64,000 nt of DNA from an uncultured Dorea sp. GTDB taxonomy: Bacteria; Bacillota; Clostridia; Lachnospirales; Lachnospiraceae. The translations under genes were made by a program, and so were the position numbers. The stretch lies in assembly GCA_934307335.1 (NCBI GenBank), contig CAKRCL010000002.1, positions 15,265-79,264 on the forward strand, written 5' to 3'. Of the stretch, positions 1 to 7,170 are shown in pieces (the first letter of the stretch is position 1; every line of letters begins with the position of its first letter). The notes under the pieces were generated by a model. It did not search any database, was not told where the DNA came from, and saw nothing but the letters and a program-made list of their open reading frames with translations.

Positions 1-91
1 GTTCCTAAAGTGAACAATTTTATCTCAATGGTTATATTACATGAGATGTGAAAAACCATCTTATGAAATTACAACTAAATATATCCCGAGC

Positions 92-103
92 AAAGGAGGT
101 GAT
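92..103 (+). promoter_or_regulatory. Perfect Shine-Dalgarno sequence without a normal start codon
   Basis: AAAGGAGGTGAT complements the 16S rRNA tail almost completely, but only GTG-ATA-ACT-ATA-CCA-TAA or no start follows. It lies in the leader of the reverse transcriptase gene, which has its own AAAGGAG site at 156-162. It may be a remnant start or a leader element. The first 51 bases can be read as the end of an open frame (stop TGA at 49-51), but that is too short to identify. Confidence 0.25.
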
Positions 104-170
104 AACTATACCATAAAATATTAAATCTCAGATTTTCGTACTTGTAGAACTTTTGAAAGGAGATAGCAAA

Positions 171-1541
171 ATGAACGCTAAAACGTATGCTTCTACTAAC
201 AGACCTACCTGTTGGAGTGAAATTGATTTCGCTTTTGCGGAAAAGTCAGTTAAAAAGCTGCAAAGACGAATTTACGTCGCTTATGTACAAGGCAACACCC
301 GTAAATGGAAAACTTTGACCGAATTCATGTTTCACTCGTTCTATGCAAGAGCCTGTGCTGTCAAGCATGTATGTTCAAGAAAAGGCAAAAAAACAGCAGG
401 TGTAGATAATGTCCTATGGCTGACGGATACTGATAAATTCAATGCAATTTTCAGCTTACGTTTACGAGGATATAAACCACGTCCATTGAAGCGAGTTTAT
501 ATCAAAAAGCCAAATGGAAAGTATCGAACTCTTGGAATTCCGACTTATAAAGATCGTGCAATGCAAGTTCTTTATAAATTCGCAATAGAGCCAATTACTG
601 AATTACATGCCGATGAACATTCATATGGTTTCCGAAAAGGACGTAGTGTTAAATGTGCAGTGTCAAAGCTAGAGGAGTATTTATCTGAAAATCCTGATTG
701 TGAATATGTGTTGAAATCAGATATAGAATCTTGTTTCGATAACATTAGTCACGAATGGTTATTGGATAATTTTCCAATAAAGCCAGAACTTCTTCGGAAG
801 TTTTTAAAATCAGGATTTATAAAAGATAAATCTTACCATACCTCAAAGAAAGGAATACCGCAAGGTGGCAGTGTATCCAGTTGTTTATGCAATTGGACAT
901 TGGATGGTATGGAGGGTGTTTGTCGAGAAAGACTTTATCAATGGAAAGCTTTATGCGGCGTTAGTAACCGCAAAAGCGCCCTTTCGGGCATTGATGTTCC
1001 TTTCGGCATAGATGCTGAGCCTTTCGGTGCAGATGTTGCGCCTATTGGTTCTGATGTACGGGGTATTCTTATACGCTATGCTGATGATTTTCTCTTTATT
1101 ACTAATACACTGTCGACGTTATTACCGAGAGCAGAGTTGCTTCCGAAAATTGATGATTTTCTTTCTACCAGAGGGTTGAAACTCTCAAAAGGAAAAACAG
1201 CCCTGTGCAAAGTCACGGATGGATTTGTTTTTCTGGGATGGAGAATCTGTAAACAAAATGGAGAGATAAAATGTTTCCCTGCTCCTAAGGCGATTGAATC
1301 GCTGAAGGAAAAGACAAAAGACATTTTATTGGACGAATCTATTTCTAGTGAAAAAGAAAAGATAGGAAAAATTTGCCAAGTGATAAGGGGGTGGCTGTCA
1401 TTTTACTCACTGGCATCTTATCCGTTCTTTTTAGAAATGGAATTCGACTTCATGGAGTTTATAAGTCAATTTTCAGGAAGACAACAACAGCTCGCGAAAG
1501 AAATTCAACAAATATTTTCCGATTGGAGTGAGTGTGTATGA
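171..1541 (+). CDS. Group II intron-type reverse transcriptase/maturase-like protein
   Basis: A 456-residue RNA-directed DNA polymerase. The N-terminus has the RT0-like pattern of group II intron proteins (W-x-x-I near residue 16, LQ-RI, then GKKTAGVD). It is followed by the finger motif LGIPTYKDR, the palm motif around SDIESCFDNISH, the motif PQGGSVSS, and the catalytic YADD at residues 303-306. The C-terminus has the maturase-specific pattern FLGWRI and IRGWLSFYS. No HNH endonuclease domain follows. An unusual insertion of short Gly-x-Asp repeats (about residues 273-296) lies between the QGG motif and YADD. ATG 171 is chosen because AAAGGAG sits upstream. The stop overlaps the next gene by ATGA. 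No intron domain V was seen downstream, so this may be a free-standing or degenerate intron protein rather than one inside an active intron. Confidence 0.85.
   Translation: MNAKTYASTNRPTCWSEIDFAFAEKSVKKLQRRIYVAYVQGNTRKWKTLTEFMFHSFYARACAVKHVCSRKGKKTAGVDNVLWLTDTDKFNAIFSLRLRGYKPRPLKRVYIKKPNGKYRTLGIPTYKDRAMQVLYKFAIEPITELHADEHSYGFRKGRSVKCAVSKLEEYLSENPDCEYVLKSDIESCFDNISHEWLLDNFPIKPELLRKFLKSGFIKDKSYHTSKKGIPQGGSVSSCLCNWTLDGMEGVCRERLYQWKALCGVSNRKSALSGIDVPFGIDAEPFGADVAPIGSDVRGILIRYADDFLFITNTLSTLLPRAELLPKIDDFLSTRGLKLSKGKTALCKVTDGFVFLGWRICKQNGEIKCFPAPKAIESLKEKTKDILLDESISSEKEKIGKICQVIRGWLSFYSLASYPFFLEMEFDFMEFISQFSGRQQQLAKEIQQIFSDWSECV
987..1058 (+). repeat. In-frame repeats of about 21 bases inside the reverse transcriptase gene
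   Basis: Successive units encode GIDVPF, GIDAEPF, GADVAPI and GSDV, a degenerate heptapeptide with invariant Gly and Asp. The stretch is more GC-rich than the flanking gene and is preceded by a small GCCC-TTTC-GGGC hairpin (979-989). It keeps the frame and lies where a surface loop is expected just before the YADD motif. Confidence 0.7.
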
Positions 1542-1963
1542 AAAGAATAATGTATATTGACGTTGAAATATGTCCCGTGTGTGGAACGTTAAATAAAGAT
1601 TTTTTACTGGATGGTAATTACTTTTATCTTTGTCACTGCTGTGGACAGTTTTTTCGTAGCTTTTCTGATGGTAGAGAGCCTATTGTTGGTATTACTTTTT
1701 ATCCAAAAACTATTCGTTTTAATCGACAGCTAAATGCATTAAGACAAAATTGGTATAAATTACAAGAATTAAAAATAATGAAACATCACGAATATAAATT
1801 TTCAAAGAATGACTATGACGAGGTCATTGATTACAGTTCAGACAGGAAAGATGTAAAGCCTAGTCCGAATCCCGAAAATAATTTACTTGAATATTATGAT
1901 ACTGTTTTTAAACGAAAGAGAAAAAACAAAGTGATTTCAGATGGATATATATTACAAGACTAA
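1538..1963 (+). CDS. Small zinc-ribbon protein coupled to the reverse transcriptase
   Basis: A 141-residue protein of unknown function. Near the N-terminus it has CPVC (Cys12, Cys15) and CHCC (Cys32, Cys35) separated by 16 residues, a four-cysteine zinc-ribbon arrangement. The rest is basic and has no motif I recognise. ATG 1538 overlaps the reverse transcriptase stop as ATGA, with GGAGTGAG just upstream, so the two proteins are probably made together by translational coupling. A GTG at 1532 is an alternative start. The frame ends at TAA 1961-1963, but the same frame continues for 24 protein-like codons (ending ...YSDCLSP) to a TGA at 2036-2038. This suggests a C-terminal truncation. Confidence 0.6.
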   Translation: MKRIMYIDVEICPVCGTLNKDFLLDGNYFYLCHCCGQFFRSFSDGREPIVGITFYPKTIRFNRQLNALRQNWYKLQELKIMKHHEYKFSKNDYDEVIDYSSDRKDVKPSPNPENNLLEYYDTVFKRKRKNKVISDGYILQD

Positions 1964-2095
1964 AAATTTCCAAATGGTATTCACTTTTATGATGATTCAA
2001 AAGATGAAGCGGATTATTCAGATTGTCTTTCTCCGTGAGGAAACTTTCTCGAAAAATAAAGGCATCAACAATATGAATTTATTGGAGGTACCGAT

Positions 2096-2398
2096 ATGAA
2101 ACAAGAAATTTCTAAATTCCCATCTTTTAATCACTCTGGGAAAGAACATATAATAAACACATTTACATCTAAGGAATGTGACAAGTCTGCTGAAAATAAA
2201 GATGTAAAAAGTAATCTATTTATGGAGGCAAAATTGAAGAACGTGTCACATAAATGTTTAGAAACAGAAGTGAATGGTTTCAAAGTTATATTGGATTTTC
2301 CTAAACAAAACAATTGCGAGATGGAAGAAACACAGTTGAAAGAAGTAAAACAAATTATGTTAACGCTTCTAAAGGAACAGACAACACAGAAAATGTAA
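2096..2398 (+). CDS. Small hypothetical protein of the mobile element
   Basis: A 100-residue, charged, soluble protein with no signal peptide or membrane segment and no domain I recognise. TTGGAGGT lies 7 bases before the ATG. It precedes the two recombinase genes on the same strand. Its last codons share sequence with the start of the duplicated leader that also precedes the second recombinase gene. It could be a small accessory or regulatory protein of the element, but nothing in the sequence proves this. Confidence 0.5.
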   Translation: MKQEISKFPSFNHSGKEHIINTFTSKECDKSAENKDVKSNLFMEAKLKNVSHKCLETEVNGFKVILDFPKQNNCEMEETQLKEVKQIMLTLLKEQTTQKM

Positions 2399-3440
2399 CA
2401 GAACTATAAAGAAATACAGATTACTGTACCCTGATATCTAAGGAGGATAATCAAATGAAAAATATGAAAGAAAACACTAAAAAAACAGTAAGAATTTTAC
2501 TTTGCGCAAATTCAACCTATCAGTCAGAGACAGATGAAACTTTATCTATTCAGCGTGAGCTTATTATAGATGAGGTAAAGAAACATAAAAATTGGATTTT
2601 AGACTCAAAAGAATATTTTGTAGAAAATAACGTGGGCTATAAAGATTCAGTAGCCGACAGAAATGTTTTACAGGAAGCTTTGCGTGATGCTGAAAACAGA
2701 GAATATGACATTTTAGTGTCAGATAAAGATGACCGACTTGGGAGAAGAATGTTGGAGATTCCAATGAATATTATGTCTTTGAAACGGTTTGGAGTAGATG
2801 TGTATACCGTCAAAGATGGACTGCTGACTCCTGACAGTGGAGATGTTATGTGGTTGTTAACGGTAGCCATGCAATATGGAATGGTAGAAAAAGAGATTTA
2901 GATATAGAGATGCATGTTCATACAATCCAGAAAATGTAACAGAATTACAACGTAATACAGATGGTCGTATTTCGAAATAGAGGAGGATAATTAAATGAGA
3001 AATATGAAAGAAGATACCAAAAAGAGAGTAAGAATTTTACTTCGTGTAAGTTCTGACCAACAGTTGGAAGCAAACGGAGATTTATCTATTCAGCGTAAGC
3101 TTGTTGTAGAGGAAGTGACGAAACATGAGGAATGGATTTTAGATTCTAAAGAATATTTTGAGGGAAGTAACAGTGGTTATAAGAATTCAGTAGCTGACAG
3201 AGATGTTTTACAAGAAGCTTTACGTGATGCAGAAAATAGAGAATATGATATTCTGTTGGCATATAAAGACGATCGACTTGGGAGAAGAATGTTGGAAATT
3301 CCAATGTATATTAAGTCTTTGAAAGAGTTTGGGGTAGATGTTTATACCGTCAAAGATGGACTGTTGACTCCTGCCAATGGAGATGTTATGGAGATGCTTA
3401 AGTTAGCCTTTCAATATGGAATGGCAGAAAAAAGTAGTTC
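2387..3440 (+). repeat. Tandem duplication of leader plus resolvase domain
   Basis: The leader beginning CAGAAAATGTAACAGAA at 2387, the ribosome site AGGAGGATAA and the first roughly 440 coding bases after ATG 2455 recur from 2938 and ATG 2995. The copies are clearly homologous but diverged throughout, with a short length difference in the leader. Similarity stops just after the resolvase domain (GGAATGG-AGAAAA), where the first copy ends. This indicates an old partial gene duplication rather than a recent one. Confidence 0.8.
2455..2901 (+). CDS. Truncated serine recombinase paralog lacking the catalytic serine
   Basis: A 148-residue protein corresponding only to the N-terminal resolvase domain of the large recombinase that follows. 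At the active site the partner has Arg17-Val-Ser19; here the same positions are Cys17-Ala-Asn19, so both the nucleophilic serine and its arginine are lost. The later KDDRLGRR segment and the core fold residues are kept. It has its own good ribosome site (AAGGAGG) and an intact frame, so it may still be made as a catalytically dead protein, for example to form mixed oligomers or regulate recombination. It could also be a decaying duplicate. Confidence 0.7.
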   Translation: MKNMKENTKKTVRILLCANSTYQSETDETLSIQRELIIDEVKKHKNWILDSKEYFVENNVGYKDSVADRNVLQEALRDAENREYDILVSDKDDRLGRRMLEIPMNIMSLKRFGVDVYTVKDGLLTPDSGDVMWLLTVAMQYGMVEKEI

Positions 3441-4740
3441 TGATACTGGTATGCGAGTAAGGGACACTGCAAAAAAACTTGTGCAACAAGGGAAATTTAT
3501 GGGCGGTAAAGCTCCTTATGGATATAAACTAGAATATTCGGGAGAATATAGTAAGCATCAGAGGGCGTTGAAGCATTTAGTTATTGTTCCAGAACATGCA
3601 GAAGTAGTGAAATATATCTATAAACTTTCATTATATAAAGAGTATGGTTCAGGGAAAATAGCAACAACATTAAATTTAGATAATAGATATAAAAATTTAG
3701 CTCCAAATGATGTGTGGAAAAGTGGTACAATTACAAGTATTCTTACTAATCCGATTTATGCTGGATATACTGCATATGGAAGAAGACAACATACTGCTGG
3801 TAGATATCGTTCTCTCTCACAAGAGGATTGGATTATTGCTGAAAAGCCAAATGATGAAATTACTATTATTGATCGGGATATGTGGGAAAAAGTTCAAATC
3901 AGTCGTCAGAAACGAGGAACAAAGTATCAAAAACAGCCATGGAATGAAACGGCAACTGTTATTTCACGAAATGACGGACAACTGGCTTTGATTGATGTCG
4001 CCTATTGTGGTTATTGTGGACGAAAACTGACCAACGGTACAAAGTATGATTACTGGACTATAAAAGGAACTGGGGAACGTAGAAGTTCTCAGAAAAGTAT
4101 TTATAAGTGCCAAAATGTATGGCAAGGTGTTCCGCATGAAAAAATGAAGCAGATTCGTTCTGATAAAATAGAACCTATCGTATTTAAAAAATTATCTGAG
4201 TATGTCGGACGATTACAGGAAGATGAAAATATATTTGAACAGATTTTAGGAAATCAATCTGTTGAAAAGAAACAACAGGAGCAGCTTCTTGTACGTGAAA
4301 AAAGAAAGTTACAGGAAATTGAAAAAGATATGAATATTCTAAATGATGCAATTCCAAAAGCAATTACAGGTACATATCCATTGTCGTTGGAAGACCTTGC
4401 AAAGAATATTGAAAGGCAAAAAGATAAAGCATCGAAACAGAAAGCTGTTGTTGATGAGGTGGAAACAAATATAAAAAATCTTTCAGTGAGTCAGGAGGAT
4501 TGGGAAAATTTATATCATAATCTGCCAACGTGGCAAGATATCTTTATGAATGCAGATGTTGCAACAAAACGTGTACTGGTAAATAAACTGATTGAACGGA
4601 TTGATATCAAAGATGATACAGTTGTAATTCATTTCAAAGTAGATTTAGACCACTTTTGTCCCCAACCCAGAATGACCAATTACGATGGGGTATCGCAATC
4701 AAGGTTACGATTTTACCATTACCTCTTCCACTGCATTTGA
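2995..4740 (+). CDS. Large serine recombinase (site-specific integrase/excisionase of the element)
   Basis: A 581-residue large serine recombinase that would integrate and excise the element. The resolvase domain (about residues 10-150) has the nucleophile in RVSSDQQ (Ser19) and the KDDRLGRR arginines. A recombinase domain follows with GKAPYGYKLEY near residue 165. A zinc ribbon begins with CGYCGRKLTNG near residue 340. Then comes a glutamate/lysine-rich coiled coil (about 420-510) and a conserved tail ending near DLDHFC. The final 20 or so residues appear to be encoded by flanking chromosomal DNA, because the gene overlaps the truncated SpoIID-like fragment. A terminal position next to the attachment site is normal for this family. 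Confidence 0.9.
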   Translation: MRNMKEDTKKRVRILLRVSSDQQLEANGDLSIQRKLVVEEVTKHEEWILDSKEYFEGSNSGYKNSVADRDVLQEALRDAENREYDILLAYKDDRLGRRMLEIPMYIKSLKEFGVDVYTVKDGLLTPANGDVMEMLKLAFQYGMAEKSSSDTGMRVRDTAKKLVQQGKFMGGKAPYGYKLEYSGEYSKHQRALKHLVIVPEHAEVVKYIYKLSLYKEYGSGKIATTLNLDNRYKNLAPNDVWKSGTITSILTNPIYAGYTAYGRRQHTAGRYRSLSQEDWIIAEKPNDEITIIDRDMWEKVQISRQKRGTKYQKQPWNETATVISRNDGQLALIDVAYCGYCGRKLTNGTKYDYWTIKGTGERRSSQKSIYKCQNVWQGVPHEKMKQIRSDKIEPIVFKKLSEYVGRLQEDENIFEQILGNQSVEKKQQEQLLVREKRKLQEIEKDMNILNDAIPKAITGTYPLSLEDLAKNIERQKDKASKQKAVVDEVETNIKNLSVSQEDWENLYHNLPTWQDIFMNADVATKRVLVNKLIERIDIKDDTVVIHFKVDLDHFCPQPRMTNYDGVSQSRLRFYHYLFHCI

Positions 4741-5275
4741 CCATAAATGGATTCCCGAACGGAACATTTATGATTCCATTTCTATCATTGTTGATGAATT
4801 ATTTGCCGACTATCTTTCCCGCCCAAATGTAAAACAACCAATTCTTACCCAATATTGTGATGGCAGGCAAGTTCAATGTAGCGGTTGGATGACACAATGG
4901 GGCTCGAAATCATTAGGCGACCAGGGATATACACCAATTGAAATTCTCCGTTATTATTATGGAGATAACATGTACATCAATACTGCAAAAGCCATTTCTG
5001 GTATTCCTGCTTCCTGGCCAGGTTATGACCTGTCTGTAGGTTCTACAGGCGATAAAGTTCGCCAAATGCAAGAGCAGCTCGCCGTAATTGCAAAAGCTTA
5101 TCCTGCTATTCCTAAAATTGATGCAGATGGAATTTACGGTCCTGCAACAGAAGCTGCTGTACGGAAATTTCAATCTATTTTCGGATTGCCTGTGACAGGT
5201 ATTGTAGATTATCCCACTTGGTATAAAATCTCTGAAATCTATGTGGGCGTATCAAGAATTGCAGAATTATCCTGA
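4676..5275 (+). pseudogene. 3' fragment of a SpoIID-like/peptidoglycan-binding protein gene split by the element
   Basis: The open frame begins after a TGA at 4673-4675 with no ribosome site and overlaps the recombinase gene. Its first part contains GWMTQWGSKSLGDQGY followed by IEILRYYYG, matching the end of SpoIID/LytB-type domains. The second part (LSVGSTGDKVRQMQ, DGIYGPATEAAVRKFQ, LPVTGIVDYPTW) is a classical peptidoglycan-binding repeat domain. The N-terminal half of the SpoIID domain is missing here. The most likely explanation is insertion of the element into this gene, with the 5' part at the element's other end outside the window. Expression of the fragment is doubtful. Confidence 0.75.
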
Positions 5276-5339
5276 CAATTTTTTTACGAGTTCACCCACC
5301 GAAAAATAACAGACCACTGAAAATACTTATCAAACTATA

Positions 5340-5425
5340 AAAAGAGGCAGATCTTTCATAATCCAAGATGTCTTTCCTCATACAACAGTAAAAGTCACTC
5401 TTTTCTATCTCATTCTGCCTCTTTT
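5340..5425. terminator. Bidirectional terminator-like inverted repeat
   Basis: AAAAGAGGCAGA (5340-5351) pairs with TCTGCCTCTTTT (5414-5425) around a long loop, between the convergent SpoIID-like fragment and the rhodanese/PP-loop gene. Confidence 0.6.
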
Positions 5426-5437
5426 GCATTTTTAATA

Positions 5438-6604
5438 TTAATTTTTTTTACAATCATCATGGTTATCATAATCATCTAAAAAATTATAGACCATATCGTC
5501 TTTATGATAGCCGATAATCGTTCTTAAATTTACATTATGAACACTTCTGAAAATGTTCTTCTCGATTAAATCACTTTCTTGTCTGAAAAGTGCAATTAAT
5601 TCCTTCATCTCATCTCGCTTTGAGCCACGTCCGCCTCCACAGGTTGCACAATTTTCTGTAAAACGGCAGGCACACTGAATAAAATTCAATTGATTATAAT
5701 CTCTCCAACCAATGATATCCGACTCTTTAATCAAATACATCGGACGAATCAGTTCCATTCCCTCAAAATTCGTACTATGAAGTTTCGGCATCATCGTCTC
5801 AATCTTACCACTATACAGCATTCCCATAAGAATTGTCTCGATCACATCATCATAATGATGTCCCAGCGCAATCTTATTACAGCCAAGTTCCTTTGCATGT
5901 GAGTATAAATAGCCTCTTCTCATTCTTGCACATAGGTAACAAGGATTCTTATCAATATCCGCTACTGTATCAAAAATATTACTCTCAAATACTGTAAGTG
6001 GAATTCCAAGCACTTTTGCATTATCCTGAATAATCTTCCAATTATCTGCATTATATCCTGGATTCATCACAAGAAAGACAAGCTCAAAATTAGCTTTTCC
6101 ATGCTTTCTAAGCTCTTGAAAAAGCTTCGCCATAAGCATCGAATCTTTTCCTCCTGAAATACAGACCGCAATTTTGTCTCCATCTTTCACTAAATCGTAT
6201 TCTCGAATTGCTTTTGTAAATTTACACCAGACAGATTTCCGAAACTTTTTAATAATACTTTTTTCAATATCCTTCTGCTTCTGAGCCATCACAGCTTCAT
6301 CCGCCACAAAACGACCAAGCATCATACGCAGAAATGAACGATATCCACCTTCGATATTGTACGCATCATATCCTGCTTCTTCTAACATATTCACTGTATA
6401 TGCACTCCACTCTCCTGTATGACAAAGTACATACACCGGCTTTTCGTTCGGGATTTCAGCTCTCCGACTTTCCACTTCTTGCATCGGAATATTAATAGCA
6501 CCTTCGATTGTTCCTCTTCGATAAGCGTCTTCCGGACGGATATCCAGAATCGTAACCCCTTCCGGAATATTTTTTTCAACTTCTTCTATTGTAATCGTCT
6601 TCAT
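5438..6604 (-). CDS. Rhodanese fused to a TtcA-like tRNA 2-thiocytidine PP-loop protein
   Basis: A 388-residue fusion. Residues 1-95 form a rhodanese domain with the active-site loop CHTGEWS (Cys61), able to carry persulfide sulfur. The rest is a PP-loop ATPase of the TtcA/TilS superfamily with SGGKDS at residues 150-155, a CYLC pair (Cys222, Cys225), GHHYDD for nucleotide chemistry, and a cysteine cluster CACRF...CATCGGG near 305-325. TtcA proteins thiolate cytidine 32 of tRNA using an iron-sulfur cluster. Here the sulfur-carrier domain is joined to the thiolase. It is the second gene of a two-gene unit, 4 bases after an acetyltransferase. The tail is rich in Asp and Asn. The exact tRNA target is inferred. 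Confidence 0.8.
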   Translation of the reverse strand: MKTITIEEVEKNIPEGVTILDIRPEDAYRRGTIEGAINIPMQEVESRRAEIPNEKPVYVLCHTGEWSAYTVNMLEEAGYDAYNIEGGYRSFLRMMLGRFVADEAVMAQKQKDIEKSIIKKFRKSVWCKFTKAIREYDLVKDGDKIAVCISGGKDSMLMAKLFQELRKHGKANFELVFLVMNPGYNADNWKIIQDNAKVLGIPLTVFESNIFDTVADIDKNPCYLCARMRRGYLYSHAKELGCNKIALGHHYDDVIETILMGMLYSGKIETMMPKLHSTNFEGMELIRPMYLIKESDIIGWRDYNQLNFIQCACRFTENCATCGGGRGSKRDEMKELIALFRQESDLIEKNIFRSVHNVNLRTIIGYHKDDMVYNFLDDYDNHDDCKKN

Positions 6605-6608
6605 ATTT

Positions 6609-7079
6609 CTATTTCCTCTTATCTACGAAATGTTTTTCCATCACAGGATACACAAGCACCGCTCCATTTTTTACCGTCCATTTTTCATGACGAACTGTCC
6701 GATAGCCTCTTTTTTCATACATTATTACTGCTGGCATCGTAGCTTCCAAATGCACGGTCTCATATTCCCTTGAAATCGGATCTTCTAAATTCTGTAAAAT
6801 AAAACTGCCAATCCCATGATTTTGATAATCCGGTCTTACAAAAATACGGGTAATATGATTTCCCTCATAACTACCAACTCCAATCACATGCTCAGCCTCC
6901 AGGAAAATATAAATTCTATCCTCTTCCAAATCTCGCTGCAGGTTTTCCAGACATTGCTGCACCCCCAAAAAACGAACAACCTCCTCCGGATAAAATCGCG
7001 GATAAATCTCCCGAATCGTATTCTGGATAAGACTATAAATTTCATCCATATAATCAATTGTAGCTTTTGTATATTCCAA
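6609..7079 (-). CDS. GNAT family N-acetyltransferase
   Basis: A 156-residue protein with the GNAT fold: the acetyl-CoA-binding motif RPDYQNHGIGSFIL near residue 85 and the C-terminal ATMPAVIMYEKRGYRTV segment typical of the family. The substrate is unknown. It lies 4 bases upstream of the rhodanese/PP-loop gene and is probably cotranscribed with it. It follows a REP-like palindrome that separates it from rseP. Confidence 0.85.
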   Translation of the reverse strand: MEYTKATIDYMDEIYSLIQNTIREIYPRFYPEEVVRFLGVQQCLENLQRDLEEDRIYIFLEAEHVIGVGSYEGNHITRIFVRPDYQNHGIGSFILQNLEDPISREYETVHLEATMPAVIMYEKRGYRTVRHEKWTVKNGAVLVYPVMEKHFVDKRK

Positions 7080-7120
7080 TTCAACACCTCATACACAATT
7101 TCAATTAGTGACAGGTTACT

Positions 7121-7170
7121 TTGTAGTTGGGGACGGGGGTTTTTCAGAAAAACCCCGTCCCCAACTACAA
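7121..7170. repeat. REP-like 50-base near-perfect palindrome abutting the rseP stop
   Basis: TTGTAGTTGGGGACGGGG at 7121 is mirrored by CCCCGTCCCCAACTACAA ending at 7170. The inner GTTTTTC and GAAAAA arms also pair, leaving a single-base bulge and a minimal loop. It begins one base past the rseP stop codon. The GGGGACGGGG head is typical of dispersed REP-type palindromes in Clostridia. It would also fold as a strong mRNA 3' end, but no other copy lies in this window. Confidence 0.7.

Larger units (their letters stand above)
1..4690 (+). mobile_element. Right end of an integrated element with a large serine recombinase
   Basis: The stretch holds a reverse transcriptase, a zinc-ribbon protein, a small unknown protein and two serine-recombinase genes, all on the plus strand. 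The large recombinase gene runs into a 5'-truncated chromosomal gene at about 4675-4690, the arrangement expected when such an element has inserted into that gene. The other end lies left of the window, so the size and type (conjugative element, mobilizable element or prophage) cannot be judged. Base composition is AT-rich, unlike the better-balanced core genes to the right. The exact crossover is inferred. Confidence 0.7.

Noticed and set aside
171-1541. Reverse transcriptase of a diversity-generating retroelement
   Set aside because: The motif before YADD is PQGGSVSS, of the group II type, not the SQ-containing motif of that class, and no template/variable repeat pair was seen.
1964-2095. 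Group II intron domain V after the reverse transcriptase
   Set aside because: No AGC...GAAA-capped hairpin of the right form could be found; the stretch AGCGGA...TCCGT does not fold as domain V.
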